Source: Defluviitaleaceae bacterium (GTDB lineage Bacteria; Bacillota; Clostridia; Lachnospirales; WQUN01). Taken from it: a stretch of 64,000 bases of DNA. Both the position numbers and the translations under genes were made by a program. This document shows positions 8,894 to 16,812 of the stretch, one piece after another (within the stretch, counting starts at the first letter, position 1; every line of letters begins with the position of its first letter). The notes below the pieces were generated by a model, which was given only the letters and a program-made list of their open reading frames with translations, was not told the origin of the DNA and searched no databases. The stretch covers positions 1 through 64,000 of the forward strand of contig WRAN01000002.1 in assembly GCA_009780185.1 (NCBI GenBank). Direction: 5' to 3'.

Positions 8894-9595
8894 TTATAGG
8901 GCATATTCGGCTTTCATCCTGTAAAAGATTACTAACTTTTCGGCTGCATTTTCTCGCAAATAGACATTCCCTGAGCTGCTAAGTCCAAAGCGACCACGGG
9001 CTATTTTTTCATACCAGTTGTAGTAATTTGTACGCAAAATAGAATACGCATCGCCTTCGCATCCGTGGATATTAGTTAGCTCTTTTGCGGAAAGGTCACC
9101 ATAAGCTTCCAGCAGGCAAGCAATACGCACACAACGCTCTCGATATGCTGTATTTACGGTACCTTGGCTGCCTCCTGTCGTGTCGGAAATTCTTCCAGCT
9201 ACTTCTTTTCGCAAAGATTCGGACTTTTTATTGACTTTATCTGCTTTTCCTGATGGAAAAAGTATGATTTCTGCCAATTTTGCGGGGCTATCTAACGCCA
9301 CGGTCATAAGGCCTATCTCCAGCTTTGAAAGCAGCCGTTTTAGTTGCAAAAAAGTGCCGTCCCTGGCTTTTTTTGGCCTTGGGACGGCAACAAACACCCA
9401 ATCTGTAGCGGTTTTTCTCTCCATTGCTTGGAAAACAAGCTTTAGGTTAATAGAGAGTTTCATTTCCACAACCCATAACATATCGTCTTTAACCGCTGCA
9501 ATATCACAGCCTTTAACTTCGCCGCGGACGGTAAAACCCTGGTCTGCTAATAGGTTGCGGATAGGTTTGTACATATCTGCTTCTTTGTATTTCAC
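8894..9595 (-). CDS. DUF2161 family protein, putative PD-(D/E)XK-type phosphodiesterase
   Basis: The N-terminal 100 residues fit the PD-(D/E)XK nuclease fold: GEVKGCDIAAVKDD followed by WVVEMKLS supplies the D...ExK metal site. The rest resembles the DUF2161 family, with a helical, possibly winged-helix C-terminus. Function in the family is not established. The start is GTG, one nucleotide after the stop of the SPFH gene, so translation is probably coupled to it. Family recognised from motif and length only. Confidence 0.72.
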   Translation of the reverse strand: MKYKEADMYKPIRNLLADQGFTVRGEVKGCDIAAVKDDMLWVVEMKLSINLKLVFQAMERKTATDWVFVAVPRPKKARDGTFLQLKRLLSKLEIGLMTVALDSPAKLAEIILFPSGKADKVNKKSESLRKEVAGRISDTTGGSQGTVNTAYRERCVRIACLLEAYGDLSAKELTNIHGCEGDAYSILRTNYYNWYEKIARGRFGLSSSGNVYLRENAAEKLVIFYRMKAEYAL

Positions 9596-9596
9596 T

Positions 9597-10523
9597 TTAC
9601 TGCAACCCGTCCATTATTATGCCTAGATTATCTTGACCCCATACATGTGGAAGCCCTCCATCCCATGTGTCAAAGAACATCTGGCGAAGCATTACATCAC
9701 GCATTTCTTCAGGCATACCCTGCCACATAGTGCGCATAACCCGTAGTGCTTCCGCTTCCGCTTCGGCTTGAAGTACGATGGACTCCGCTTCGGCACGGGC
9801 TCTTACTACTACGGCTTCGGCTTCCAAGGTTTGTACTTCTAATTGCTGGTTGGCGATAATTAATGCCCGCTCACGTTCAAATTCCGCTTGCATCATGTCT
9901 TGTTCTGCTATCATGCGCTGCTCTACCGCAAGCTCAAAAGCGCGGCTAAAGTCTATGCTTTCTACGGATACCATAGTTACAGTTATATGAAATTGGTTGG
10001 TTACAGCCCTGAGCCTGTCGTGGATTTCGTGGCTGATAACAGCCCGCTGCTCTACAATTTCCATTGCGCTTTTTAGTGCAAAAACGTTTTGTATTTCTTG
10101 TAGAAGCACACCGTCCATTCGGCGTTCAAGCTGATCTACTGAGCCAAACTGCTCGGCGATTAGCATTGCGTCTTCTTGGTTAATGCGGTAAAGCACCGTT
10201 ACATATCCGCTGACATTTTGGGCATCTACACTGTATGCGGAGAATCTAAAAGCCTGCTCACGTACTTGCAGGTCGAAGTAATCTACCGTGTTGGGAATCC
10301 AAAATACAAAGTTTATCCCTGGTGGCAGGGTTCTATCAACAACACCCCAACGCCTTACTACTGCGGCTTCTTCTGTTCTTACAACTCTAAATGACGGTAA
10401 TACAATCACAAGTGCTAGGATAACTGCCGTGATAAACAATGCTATTCCAAATCCGGCCTTTTTCATCCCAGATGCCCCCTTTCCTTTTTTGAAATCAACT
10501 ACCACTGGTTCTTCCGGTCTCAT
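9597..10523 (-). CDS. SPFH/Band 7 (prohibitin-like) membrane protein
   Basis: One N-terminal membrane segment (FGIALFITAVILALVIVLPSF) is followed by a Band 7 domain (RTEEAAVVRRWGVVDRTLPPG and on) and a long Ala/Glu-rich coiled coil (AEAVVVRARAEAESIVLQAEAEAEA), the pattern of prohibitin/HflK-type proteins that form membrane cages and often regulate proteases. The start at 10523 is preferred because GGGAGAGAG lies upstream; the ORF-track ATG overlaps that site. It lies between a zinc-ribbon protein gene and the DUF2161 gene in the same direction. Confidence 0.85.
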   Translation of the reverse strand: MRPEEPVVVDFKKGKGASGMKKAGFGIALFITAVILALVIVLPSFRVVRTEEAAVVRRWGVVDRTLPPGINFVFWIPNTVDYFDLQVREQAFRFSAYSVDAQNVSGYVTVLYRINQEDAMLIAEQFGSVDQLERRMDGVLLQEIQNVFALKSAMEIVEQRAVISHEIHDRLRAVTNQFHITVTMVSVESIDFSRAFELAVEQRMIAEQDMMQAEFERERALIIANQQLEVQTLEAEAVVVRARAEAESIVLQAEAEAEALRVMRTMWQGMPEEMRDVMLRQMFFDTWDGGLPHVWGQDNLGIIMDGLQ

Positions 10524-10547
10524 TATTCTCTCTCCCTTCATTCAAAT

Positions 10548-10592
10548 GGGGCTCCGCCCCAAACCCCTCCGCCCCACTGGGGATGAACCCCA
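10548..10592. repeat. GC-rich hairpins related to the 60-kb cassette
   Basis: GGGGC-TCC-GCCCC followed by AAACCC, then CTGGGG-ATGAA-CCCCAG. The first hairpin has the same loop and the same following AAACCC as the first hairpin of the element at 60052-60331 (GGGAC-TCC-GTCCC), with both sides of one base pair changed together. Confidence 0.5.
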
Positions 10593-10603
10593 GCTACACT
10601 TTT

Positions 10604-10837
10604 TCAGCTTTGCTTGCGGGATGAACCGGGGATTATATACTCCCCACAATTTTTACATGTGTCTCTTGAAAAATGTGCATCTTTATCAGAAATAGCGAAT
10701 TTCCCTTTGCAATGTACGCATTTAAAGTGATTTCTGTCTGATTCTGTGAATTTATGCACTAGATATTGTACCGTCAGCACTGCTATAACAACAGCCGCAA
10801 ATATTACCACTACCAAAATGACTACTTTTGGATCCAT
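10604..10837 (-). CDS. Small membrane protein with zinc ribbon
   Basis: A 77-residue protein: an N-terminal membrane helix (VVILVVVIFAAVVIAVLTVQYLV) and a C-terminal zinc ribbon with two CxxC pairs (CVHC and CKNC). The ribosome site AAGGAG lies inside the end of rlmN, and its ATG starts one nucleotide after the rlmN stop, so translation is coupled. No specific family recognised. It may anchor or sense at the membrane; the real role is unknown. Confidence 0.75.
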   Translation of the reverse strand: MDPKVVILVVVIFAAVVIAVLTVQYLVHKFTESDRNHFKCVHCKGKFAISDKDAHFSRDTCKNCGEYIIPGSSRKQS

Positions 10838-10838
10838 A

Positions 10839-11858
10839 TCAAACTCCTTTCTTTGCTCGAAGCTGCCCGCAGGCGGCGTTTACTTCCGCACCTATTGTAC
10901 GGCGTACAGTGGCCGGAATTCCGGCTTTTTGTAATATTTCTGCAAAAGCCATTGCTTCACGGCGTTTTGTTGGGGAAAGGCTTTGTCCTTCCACAGGGTT
11001 TACAGGAATTAAGTTCACATGACATAACATGCCTTTTAGCAAGGCAGCCAAGGCACGAGCTTGGGCAGGGCTGTCATTTACACCTGATGTTAGTGCATAT
11101 TCAAATGTAATACGCCTGTGTGTGATTTCAGTATACTCCCGGCAAGCGGCCATCAATTCCTTAATAGAATAACGCCTTGCAATGGGCATCAAAGCCTGAC
11201 GGGTAGCATCATCTGTGCCATGGAGAGATACCGCCAGATTTATCTGTAGGCGACGGCTCGCAAGCTCTCGCATCTTAGGCACCAAACCACAGGTCGAAAG
11301 AGTGATATGTCTCTGGCCGATCCCTACCCCCTTGGGATGAGTGATAAGTTCTACAAACCTTATTGTAGCATCAAAATTATCTAAAGGCTCCCCACAGCCC
11401 ATTAATACAATATTTCTCACCCCTCCGGCCAAATACACCTGCTGGCACATCTCTGAGGCAGTAAGATTGCGGATAAGACCACTTTGCCCAGTAGCGCAAA
11501 ATATGCACCCCATACGGCACCCGGCTTGGGTGGATATACATATGCTGCGACCATGGGCATATTCCATTAATACAGTTTCGATATGTACTTCCCCTAATCG
11601 AATCAGGCTTTTTATGGTTCCGTCCTTGGCTGTAAGTCTCTCGACTATATTAGCAGGTGTAATGTAGCAGCGACTTGTAAGTTCATTACGCAAGTTTTTT
11701 GGTAGATTATTCATTTCATTAAAAGAAAAAACTCCATCTGCGGCAGCGGGAAACCGTTGATGAAGCCATTCAAATATCTGGACAGCGCGATATGTGGGCT
11801 GGCCTATGTCTTTCATTAGTTGCTCTAGCTCAGTAATATTCATGGATAATATGTCCAT
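10839..11858 (-). CDS. rlmN: Dual-specificity 23S rRNA/tRNA adenine-C2 methyltransferase RlmN
   Basis: A radical SAM enzyme that methylates A2503 of 23S rRNA and A37 of some tRNAs. The cluster-binding motif CRMGCIFC gives C114, C118 and C121, and the C-terminal resolving Cys sits in NAACGQLRAKKG. Length 339 is typical. The start ATG comes three nt after the kptA stop with GAGGTG as ribosome site. It is embedded in a tight minus-strand run kptA-rlmN-zinc ribbon, suggesting one RNA-maintenance transcript. Confidence 0.96.
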   Translation of the reverse strand: MDILSMNITELEQLMKDIGQPTYRAVQIFEWLHQRFPAAADGVFSFNEMNNLPKNLRNELTSRCYITPANIVERLTAKDGTIKSLIRLGEVHIETVLMEYAHGRSICISTQAGCRMGCIFCATGQSGLIRNLTASEMCQQVYLAGGVRNIVLMGCGEPLDNFDATIRFVELITHPKGVGIGQRHITLSTCGLVPKMRELASRRLQINLAVSLHGTDDATRQALMPIARRYSIKELMAACREYTEITHRRITFEYALTSGVNDSPAQARALAALLKGMLCHVNLIPVNPVEGQSLSPTKRREAMAFAEILQKAGIPATVRRTIGAEVNAACGQLRAKKGV

Positions 11859-11861
11859 ACA

Positions 11862-12413
11862 TCACCTCGTGAACTGCCATATATACCGGGGTGGCACGGA
11901 TTCCGTTAGCCACACTCCATTATCAGACATAAAAAACTCATATCCATCTGCAAACATCTGCATTGCGTTAATAGTCAGTACTGCCACTAGGCCATGGCGT
12001 GCGCCTACGTTTTCGGCTGTTTCTTTATCTTTGGATAGATGTACATGATGACGTTTTTTAGATATTAGGCCATCTTTTTTTATATCCGCTAGGAACCGGG
12101 TTGCAGTGCCATGATATAGGATATCCGGTGGCTGAGCCGGGGCAAGAGCTAGATCAATATCCACGCTATGGCCTTGGCTTGCTCTTATCTGGCTAAAATC
12201 TTCATTGAATTTGTATCGCTGTTTCTCATCGACTTTTACTATAAATTTAAGGGTGTCTAGGTCTATTTTTTTGCCTTTATTGGTCATTCCATTAATTAGG
12301 TCTTGGGTGGATGCCCAGCCGTTTTTATCTAATGTGATGCCTATATCCTCAGGTGCATGCCTTAGCACCCGGCTTATAAACTTGGATATCTTAACTAGAT
12401 GCTTTGGTGTCAT
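11862..12413 (-). CDS. kptA: RNA 2'-phosphotransferase (Tpt1/KptA family)
   Basis: Transfers an internal RNA 2'-phosphate to NAD+, giving ADP-ribose 1'',2''-cyclic phosphate. Family motifs are all present: SKFISRVLRHAPEDIGI near the N-terminus, QGHSVDID, LYHGTA, HVHLS and VWLTESVPPRYI, which carry the Arg-His-Arg-Arg type active residues. Length 183 is normal. In bacteria its natural substrate is unclear, since most lack the tRNA splicing that makes 2'-phosphates; a role in RNA repair is a common idea. Lies between mgtE and rlmN, same strand. Confidence 0.94.
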   Translation of the reverse strand: MTPKHLVKISKFISRVLRHAPEDIGITLDKNGWASTQDLINGMTNKGKKIDLDTLKFIVKVDEKQRYKFNEDFSQIRASQGHSVDIDLALAPAQPPDILYHGTATRFLADIKKDGLISKKRHHVHLSKDKETAENVGARHGLVAVLTINAMQMFADGYEFFMSDNGVWLTESVPPRYIWQFTR

Positions 12414-12428
12414 GTTCCCCCAACTTTC

Positions 12429-13778
12429 TTAAATGTTAAACGCAATCCTGGCAATAGAAAAGAACACTATAAGCGCGGTACAATCTACTATGGTAGTGAT
12501 TATTGGCGCGGCCATGGTTGCAGGGTCAATATTTACTTTTTTTGCAAGGATTGGCAGTGTACAGCCTATGGATTTTGCCACAACCAGAGTAATCCCAAGG
12601 CTTAAGGATACAACCAGTGCCAATGTCGCATTTCGGTCATGCATAAGCCATATACGAGCATAGTTGGCAATGCCCAATACCACCCCGCATACCAGCGCTA
12701 TCCTAGTCTCCCGCCATACAACCCGCATTACATCCTTGATCACAATTTCACCAAGGGCCATACCGCGGATTACAACCGTTGTAGATTGTGCCCCGGCATT
12801 ACCTCCTGCGCCCATTAGCATTGGGATAAAGGCCACAAGCACTGGAAGCACAGCCAGGGAGTCTTCAAAGGTTGAGATTATCGCACCGGTTATTGCCGCC
12901 GTTAGCATTAATATCAGCAACCATGCAATACGGTTACGGGCGTGGCGCAGTACACCAGTCCGCATATATGGTTCGTCTGACAGGTTAATAATACCTGCCA
13001 TTTTTTCTACGTCTTCTGTAGTTTCTTCAGCTATTACACGAAGAATATCATCAACGGTAACTATCCCTACCAGTTGGCCGCCACGGTTTACTACGGGCAT
13101 GGCTATTAGGTCGTATTTTCTAAATTGGTTTGTCATTTCTTCTTGGTCGTCTGTAGCATTGGCTGATATTACATTGGTGTCCATTAGGTCTTTTATCGGC
13201 TGGTTAAGCCCTGCGCGTACGAGAGTGTCAGCTGTTACCGCACCTATTAGCTTGCGATCTTCATCTATCACATAACAAGTGTAAATCGTTTCTTTGTCTA
13301 CTCCTGAGGTACGAATGGTTTGCAAAGCGTCTTTTACTGTCATTTTTGCAGAAAGCTCTACTACCTCTGTAGTCATTACACTACCGGCAGAGTCTTCCGG
13401 GTAGTTTAGAAGATGGTCTACCAAAGTGCTTCTTTCGCTGCTTACTTGGTCTAGTACATATTTGCCTACATCTTCTGGTACATCTTCTATGAAATCTACC
13501 ATATCGTCTATAGGGAGTTCACTCATTATCCCTTCTACTTCGGCGTCGTTTAGACCTTCCACAAGCATCTGCTGCTTTTCTGGCGAAATATATGAAAACA
13601 CATCCGCAGCCAGCTCTTCATCCAATAGTCTAAATGCGGCAATTGACATATCATCCTCGGCCTGATCTAAAGCTTCTGCAATATCCGCGACATTCATCTG
13701 AGGAAACAACTCACTAAGAGCGTTCTCATCCAGAGGTCTTATTTTTAATAATTCTAGTATATTATTCACTGTGCTCAC
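12429..13778 (-). CDS. mgtE: Magnesium transporter MgtE, second copy of a tandem pair
   Basis: A Mg2+ channel/transporter with the full family layout: N-terminal helical MgtE_N superhelix (about 1-130), two CBS domains (about 135-255, MTTEVVELSAKMTV and VGIVTVDDILRVI), then five membrane helices with the pore signature GGNAGAQSTT and the ending DPATMAAPIITTIVD. The cytoplasmic domains close the pore at high Mg2+. The start is GTG, five codon-free bases after the stop of the upstream paralogue. Length equals that of the paralogue (449 residues in the ORF track). Confidence 0.95.
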   Translation of the reverse strand: MSTVNNILELLKIRPLDENALSELFPQMNVADIAEALDQAEDDMSIAAFRLLDEELAADVFSYISPEKQQMLVEGLNDAEVEGIMSELPIDDMVDFIEDVPEDVGKYVLDQVSSERSTLVDHLLNYPEDSAGSVMTTEVVELSAKMTVKDALQTIRTSGVDKETIYTCYVIDEDRKLIGAVTADTLVRAGLNQPIKDLMDTNVISANATDDQEEMTNQFRKYDLIAMPVVNRGGQLVGIVTVDDILRVIAEETTEDVEKMAGIINLSDEPYMRTGVLRHARNRIAWLLILMLTAAITGAIISTFEDSLAVLPVLVAFIPMLMGAGGNAGAQSTTVVIRGMALGEIVIKDVMRVVWRETRIALVCGVVLGIANYARIWLMHDRNATLALVVSLSLGITLVVAKSIGCTLPILAKKVNIDPATMAAPIITTIVDCTALIVFFSIARIAFNI

Positions 13779-13782
13779 CGTC

Positions 13783-15126
13783 CTAGAGTCCCGGTAAAAT
13801 CAATCGGGCAATGGAAAAGTACATAAATAAAGAAACAACATCCAGCAGTGTTTTGATAATTGGTGCCGCCATTACAGCCGGGTCAATCCTGGTTTTCTTT
13901 GCCACCATGGGAAGCAAACACCCCATAGTCTTAGCCAATACAACCACCAGCATAAGAGTAAGAGAAACTGCCAAGGTCAAAAGTGCGTTTCTTGGGCCAA
14001 AAATCGCTACCCGTATGGCATTGGCAATGCTCAGCCCAAGGCCGCAAAGAACAGCGACGCGTATCTCAAGCCACCAGGTCTTTAAGACATCCTTAGAAGA
14101 AATTTCATCAAGTGCCATGCTTCGGATAATAAGTGATGAAGTCTGAACCCCAGCATTGCCCCCTGTATCCATCAACATAGGGATGAAGGGAATAAGAGCC
14201 GGAAGTGCCGCCATCGCGTCTTCAAAGTTAGTGAGAATAGCTTCTGCAAAAATTGCCGCAAACATTAGAATAAGCAGCCAGCCTATCCGCTGAATGGACT
14301 GCTTGAACACACCTTCTTTGAGATAAGGGACATCATCATCTATTGGCATAATACCTGCCATTTTTTCGAAGTCTTCTGTGGCTTCTTCTTCTACTATTTC
14401 CACTACATCATCTACGGTTATTATACCCACTAAGCGGTTTTCGCTATCCACAATAGGCAGTGAAAGCAAATCATATTTGCGGAATAATGCTGCCGCTTTT
14501 TCCTGGTCATCAAGGGTTTGGGCACTTATTACATTGCGGCGGGTTAGATCACCAATGCGCTCATGCTGTTTTGCCAGGAGCAAGGTTTTAAGGGTAATAT
14601 AACCAACCAGAATCTTATCACGGCGCACAACATAGCATGTATGAAGGCCGTGGACTTTGGTTTTACGCATACGGTCAAAGGCTTCCATTACTGTTAGGTC
14701 TTCCTGGAGAGCCATGTATTCTGTTGTCATTATTGTGCCTATGGAGTCATCGGGGTAATTGAGAAGGGTATTGATGGTGGTACGTCGCTCAGGGGTTACA
14801 TTGTCCAGAACCTTGGACACAACGTTTGCAGGCATTTCGTCAAGGAAGTCTACCGCATCGTCCATAAACAATGCATTAATGATATTGCCGGCCTCAGCAT
14901 CTGTAAGGGCTTCAACGATTATCTGTTGCTTATCTGTAATAATATGGGCGAATACATTAGCGGCAATATCTTTCGGCAACATTCGAAAGACCTGTATGGT
15001 CTGTTCTCGACTTAGTTCATCGAAGATATCACCAATATCTATGATATTCATGGATGAAAGAGCGTCCCGAATGGGGATAAGACGGATAGGTGTTTCATTA
15101 ATGAGGGTCATGATGTTTTCTTTCAT
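13783..15126 (-). CDS. mgtE: Magnesium transporter MgtE, first copy of a tandem pair
   Basis: Same domain order as the neighbour: MgtE_N, two CBS domains (MTTEYMALQEDLTV, VGIITVDDVVEIV) and the membrane part with GGNAGVQTSS and DPAVMAAPIIKTLLD. The two proteins are clearly diverged, so the duplication is not recent. The pore motif differs (VQTSS against AQSTT). The start at 15126 has GGAGGTGACT directly before it and is preferred to the GTG of the ORF track. The two copies may form separate channels or differ in Mg2+ set point; that is inference. Confidence 0.95.
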   Translation of the reverse strand: MKENIMTLINETPIRLIPIRDALSSMNIIDIGDIFDELSREQTIQVFRMLPKDIAANVFAHIITDKQQIIVEALTDAEAGNIINALFMDDAVDFLDEMPANVVSKVLDNVTPERRTTINTLLNYPDDSIGTIMTTEYMALQEDLTVMEAFDRMRKTKVHGLHTCYVVRRDKILVGYITLKTLLLAKQHERIGDLTRRNVISAQTLDDQEKAAALFRKYDLLSLPIVDSENRLVGIITVDDVVEIVEEEATEDFEKMAGIMPIDDDVPYLKEGVFKQSIQRIGWLLILMFAAIFAEAILTNFEDAMAALPALIPFIPMLMDTGGNAGVQTSSLIIRSMALDEISSKDVLKTWWLEIRVAVLCGLGLSIANAIRVAIFGPRNALLTLAVSLTLMLVVVLAKTMGCLLPMVAKKTRIDPAVMAAPIIKTLLDVVSLFMYFSIARLILPGL

Positions 15127-15182
15127 AGTCACCTCCAGCTTTTGTATATTACATAAGCATTATGACAGAAAATATCGCTTTC

Positions 15183-15230
15183 GTCAGTATCATCAAAACA
15201 AGAAAAAACCTTTGTCGGTATCATCAAAAC
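15183..15230. repeat. Two direct 17-nt repeats upstream of mgtE
   Basis: GTCAGTATCATCAAAAC and GTCGGTATCATCAAAAC, 31 nt apart start to start, differ at one base. They lie between the PfoR-like gene and mgtE and may be regulator sites. No M-box Mg2+ riboswitch is recognisable in this 110-bp gap. Confidence 0.45.
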
Positions 15231-15237
15231 CGAAAAC

Positions 15238-16251
15238 CTACGCCTCCAGCTTCATATCCCCAAACTTAATCCAACCCTTTTTACGCATAAACTCAGAAAT
15301 CAGAAGGCATGTCACCGCTGGAATAATAAAATGCACAATAATAACCTGCGTAAGCACTACCCAAGTAAAACCCATGGCCGTAAAGGCCCCAAACTGCCCC
15401 ACAAGCCCGGATGTACCCATCCCGGCGCCTTCTGGCACATTTTCCATACCAAAAACCGCGGCAGATACAGCACCGGCTATTGCACTGGCAATAATGGGTG
15501 GAATCCAGATTCGGGGATTCTTAATGATATTGGGAAGCTGCAACATAGAAGTTCCAATCCCCTGAGACACCAGCCCACCAACTTTATTTTCACGATAACT
15601 TGAAACCGCAAAACCTACCATGTTGGCTGCACAGCCGGCTACCGCAGCCCCGGCCGCAATACCGGAAAGACCCAAGGTTATTGCAAGAGCGGCCGAAGAA
15701 ATAGGCCCAGTTAAAGCCATACCCATAACAACAGCAATAATTGCGCCCATAAGTGCAGGCATAAGTTCCGTAGCCCACATAATAAAATTACCTATTGTGG
15801 ACATAAGCCAATCAATGGCTGGGCCTATTGCCATGGCCACACCCATACCGGTCATTAGGGTTGTTGCCGGAGTGACAATAATATCGACTTTTGTTTCTTT
15901 AGAAACCAGCTTTCCAAGCTCTGCACCTATTATGGCCGCAAGTAGAGCTCCGGCGGGGCCGCCAAGATAGTTGCCAACAAAACCTGTGGCGGCTGAAGCA
16001 AAAATAACTAACGGAGGTGCTTTAAGCCCAAAAGCCACAGCAACACCAATTGCATATCCTGTGGCTCCCCTAGCCCAGCCTCCCATATCCACCATAAACC
16101 CTATGCCAACACGTGTTCCTATTTCTGATAAGATAAGCCCCATAATCAGAGACGCAAACAACCCAAGGGTCATAGCTCCCATGGCTTCAACGCCGTAGCG
16201 TTTTAGTGAAATTACAACATCTTTTTTTAGCAAAAACTCTTTTACTTTCAT
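15238..16251 (-). CDS. PTS EIIC-like membrane protein, PfoR type (PTS_EIIC_2 family)
   Basis: A protein of 337 residues with about nine hydrophobic, Gly/Ala-rich membrane segments (for example MGAMTLGLFASLIMGLILSE, GLSGIAAGAAVAGCAANMVGF). It resembles the EIIC-like family that includes PfoR of Clostridium perfringens. No phosphorylatable EIIA or EIIB domain or gene is near, so it is unlikely to be a complete PTS permease. Its substrate is unknown. GGGAGTG lies before the ATG, and a TATAAT box is upstream. It heads the minus-strand series leading into mgtE. Confidence 0.75.
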   Translation of the reverse strand: MKVKEFLLKKDVVISLKRYGVEAMGAMTLGLFASLIMGLILSEIGTRVGIGFMVDMGGWARGATGYAIGVAVAFGLKAPPLVIFASAATGFVGNYLGGPAGALLAAIIGAELGKLVSKETKVDIIVTPATTLMTGMGVAMAIGPAIDWLMSTIGNFIMWATELMPALMGAIIAVVMGMALTGPISSAALAITLGLSGIAAGAAVAGCAANMVGFAVSSYRENKVGGLVSQGIGTSMLQLPNIIKNPRIWIPPIIASAIAGAVSAAVFGMENVPEGAGMGTSGLVGQFGAFTAMGFTWVVLTQVIIVHFIIPAVTCLLISEFMRKKGWIKFGDMKLEA

Positions 16252-16312
16252 TTACATCACTCCCGCAAAATTTTTTGGCGATGCAACTATCTTTATTTTT
16301 TCTTGTCGTTGT

Positions 16313-16339
16313 ATTATAGGTACATAAGCCTTGCCACAA
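16313..16339 (-). promoter_or_regulatory. Candidate promoter of the PfoR-like gene
   Basis: On the minus strand TATAAT lies 62 nt before the ATG at 16251, with TTGTGG 15 nt upstream as a weak -35. The -10 is perfect; the spacing is short. Confidence 0.4.
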
Positions 16340-16404
16340 GACCAGCAAATATAATATACTCCACATGAGAAAGCTGTAAACATAAATATAAAGAATAACA
16401 AAAA

Positions 16405-16450
16405 ATGAAATCTTTTTGCCTGACGGCGAAAAACATTCACATTGACTAGG
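16405..16450 (+). repeat. Leader repeat, copy 1 (short form)
   Basis: ATGAAATCTTTTTGCC, a small hairpin and AAAAACATTC, ending in CATTGACTAGGAGG, which is the ribosome site of yloU. It matches copies at 41023 and 46913 but lacks their second hairpin. Confidence 0.6.
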
Positions 16451-16458
16451 AGGAACCT

Positions 16459-16812
16459 ATGCACTCAAAAATATCAACAGACTTAGGCACCATTGGCATC
16501 GACAATGAGGTAATCGCCCGTATAGCCGGCACTGCAGCAACAGAATGTTATGGTATAGTAGGCATGGCTGCCCGCAGTATGCGTGACGGCCTTGTAGGTC
16601 TATTAAAAAAAGAAAGCCTTTCAAAAGGGGTACGCCTACAAACCCATGAAAACGGAGATTTAATCATAGACCTGCACATTATTGTAGAATATGGTACCAA
16701 TATTACCGCCATAGCCCAGACCCTGATGGATAATGTGCGCTACCAAGTAGAGCAAACCGTAGGGCTAACAGTACGGGAAGTAAATGTATTTATAGAAGGA
16801 GTACGGGTGTAA
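16459..16812 (+). CDS. yloU: Asp23/Gls24 family envelope stress protein (YloU)
   Basis: A 117-residue Asp23-family protein: it begins LGTIGIDNEVIARIAGTAAT and holds the conserved YGIVGMAARS and central VEYGTNITAIAQTL segments. In Firmicutes these proteins sit at the membrane or cell envelope and their gene commonly precedes fakA, as here. AGGAGG lies seven nt before the ATG. Its stop and the fakA start share a base (TAATG), so the two are translated together. Confidence 0.92.
   Translation: MHSKISTDLGTIGIDNEVIARIAGTAATECYGIVGMAARSMRDGLVGLLKKESLSKGVRLQTHENGDLIIDLHIIVEYGTNITAIAQTLMDNVRYQVEQTVGLTVREVNVFIEGVRV

Noticed and set aside
15133-15237. M-box Mg2+ riboswitch before mgtE
   Set aside because: The gap is too short and holds no recognisable three-stem M-box core; only direct repeats are seen.
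15238-16251. Complete PTS sugar transporter
   Set aside because: No EIIA or EIIB domain in the protein or in neighbouring genes.
16252-16464. 70-residue minus ORF upstream of the PfoR-like gene
   Set aside because: It covers the promoter and leader of that gene, and its product shows no domain-like pattern.
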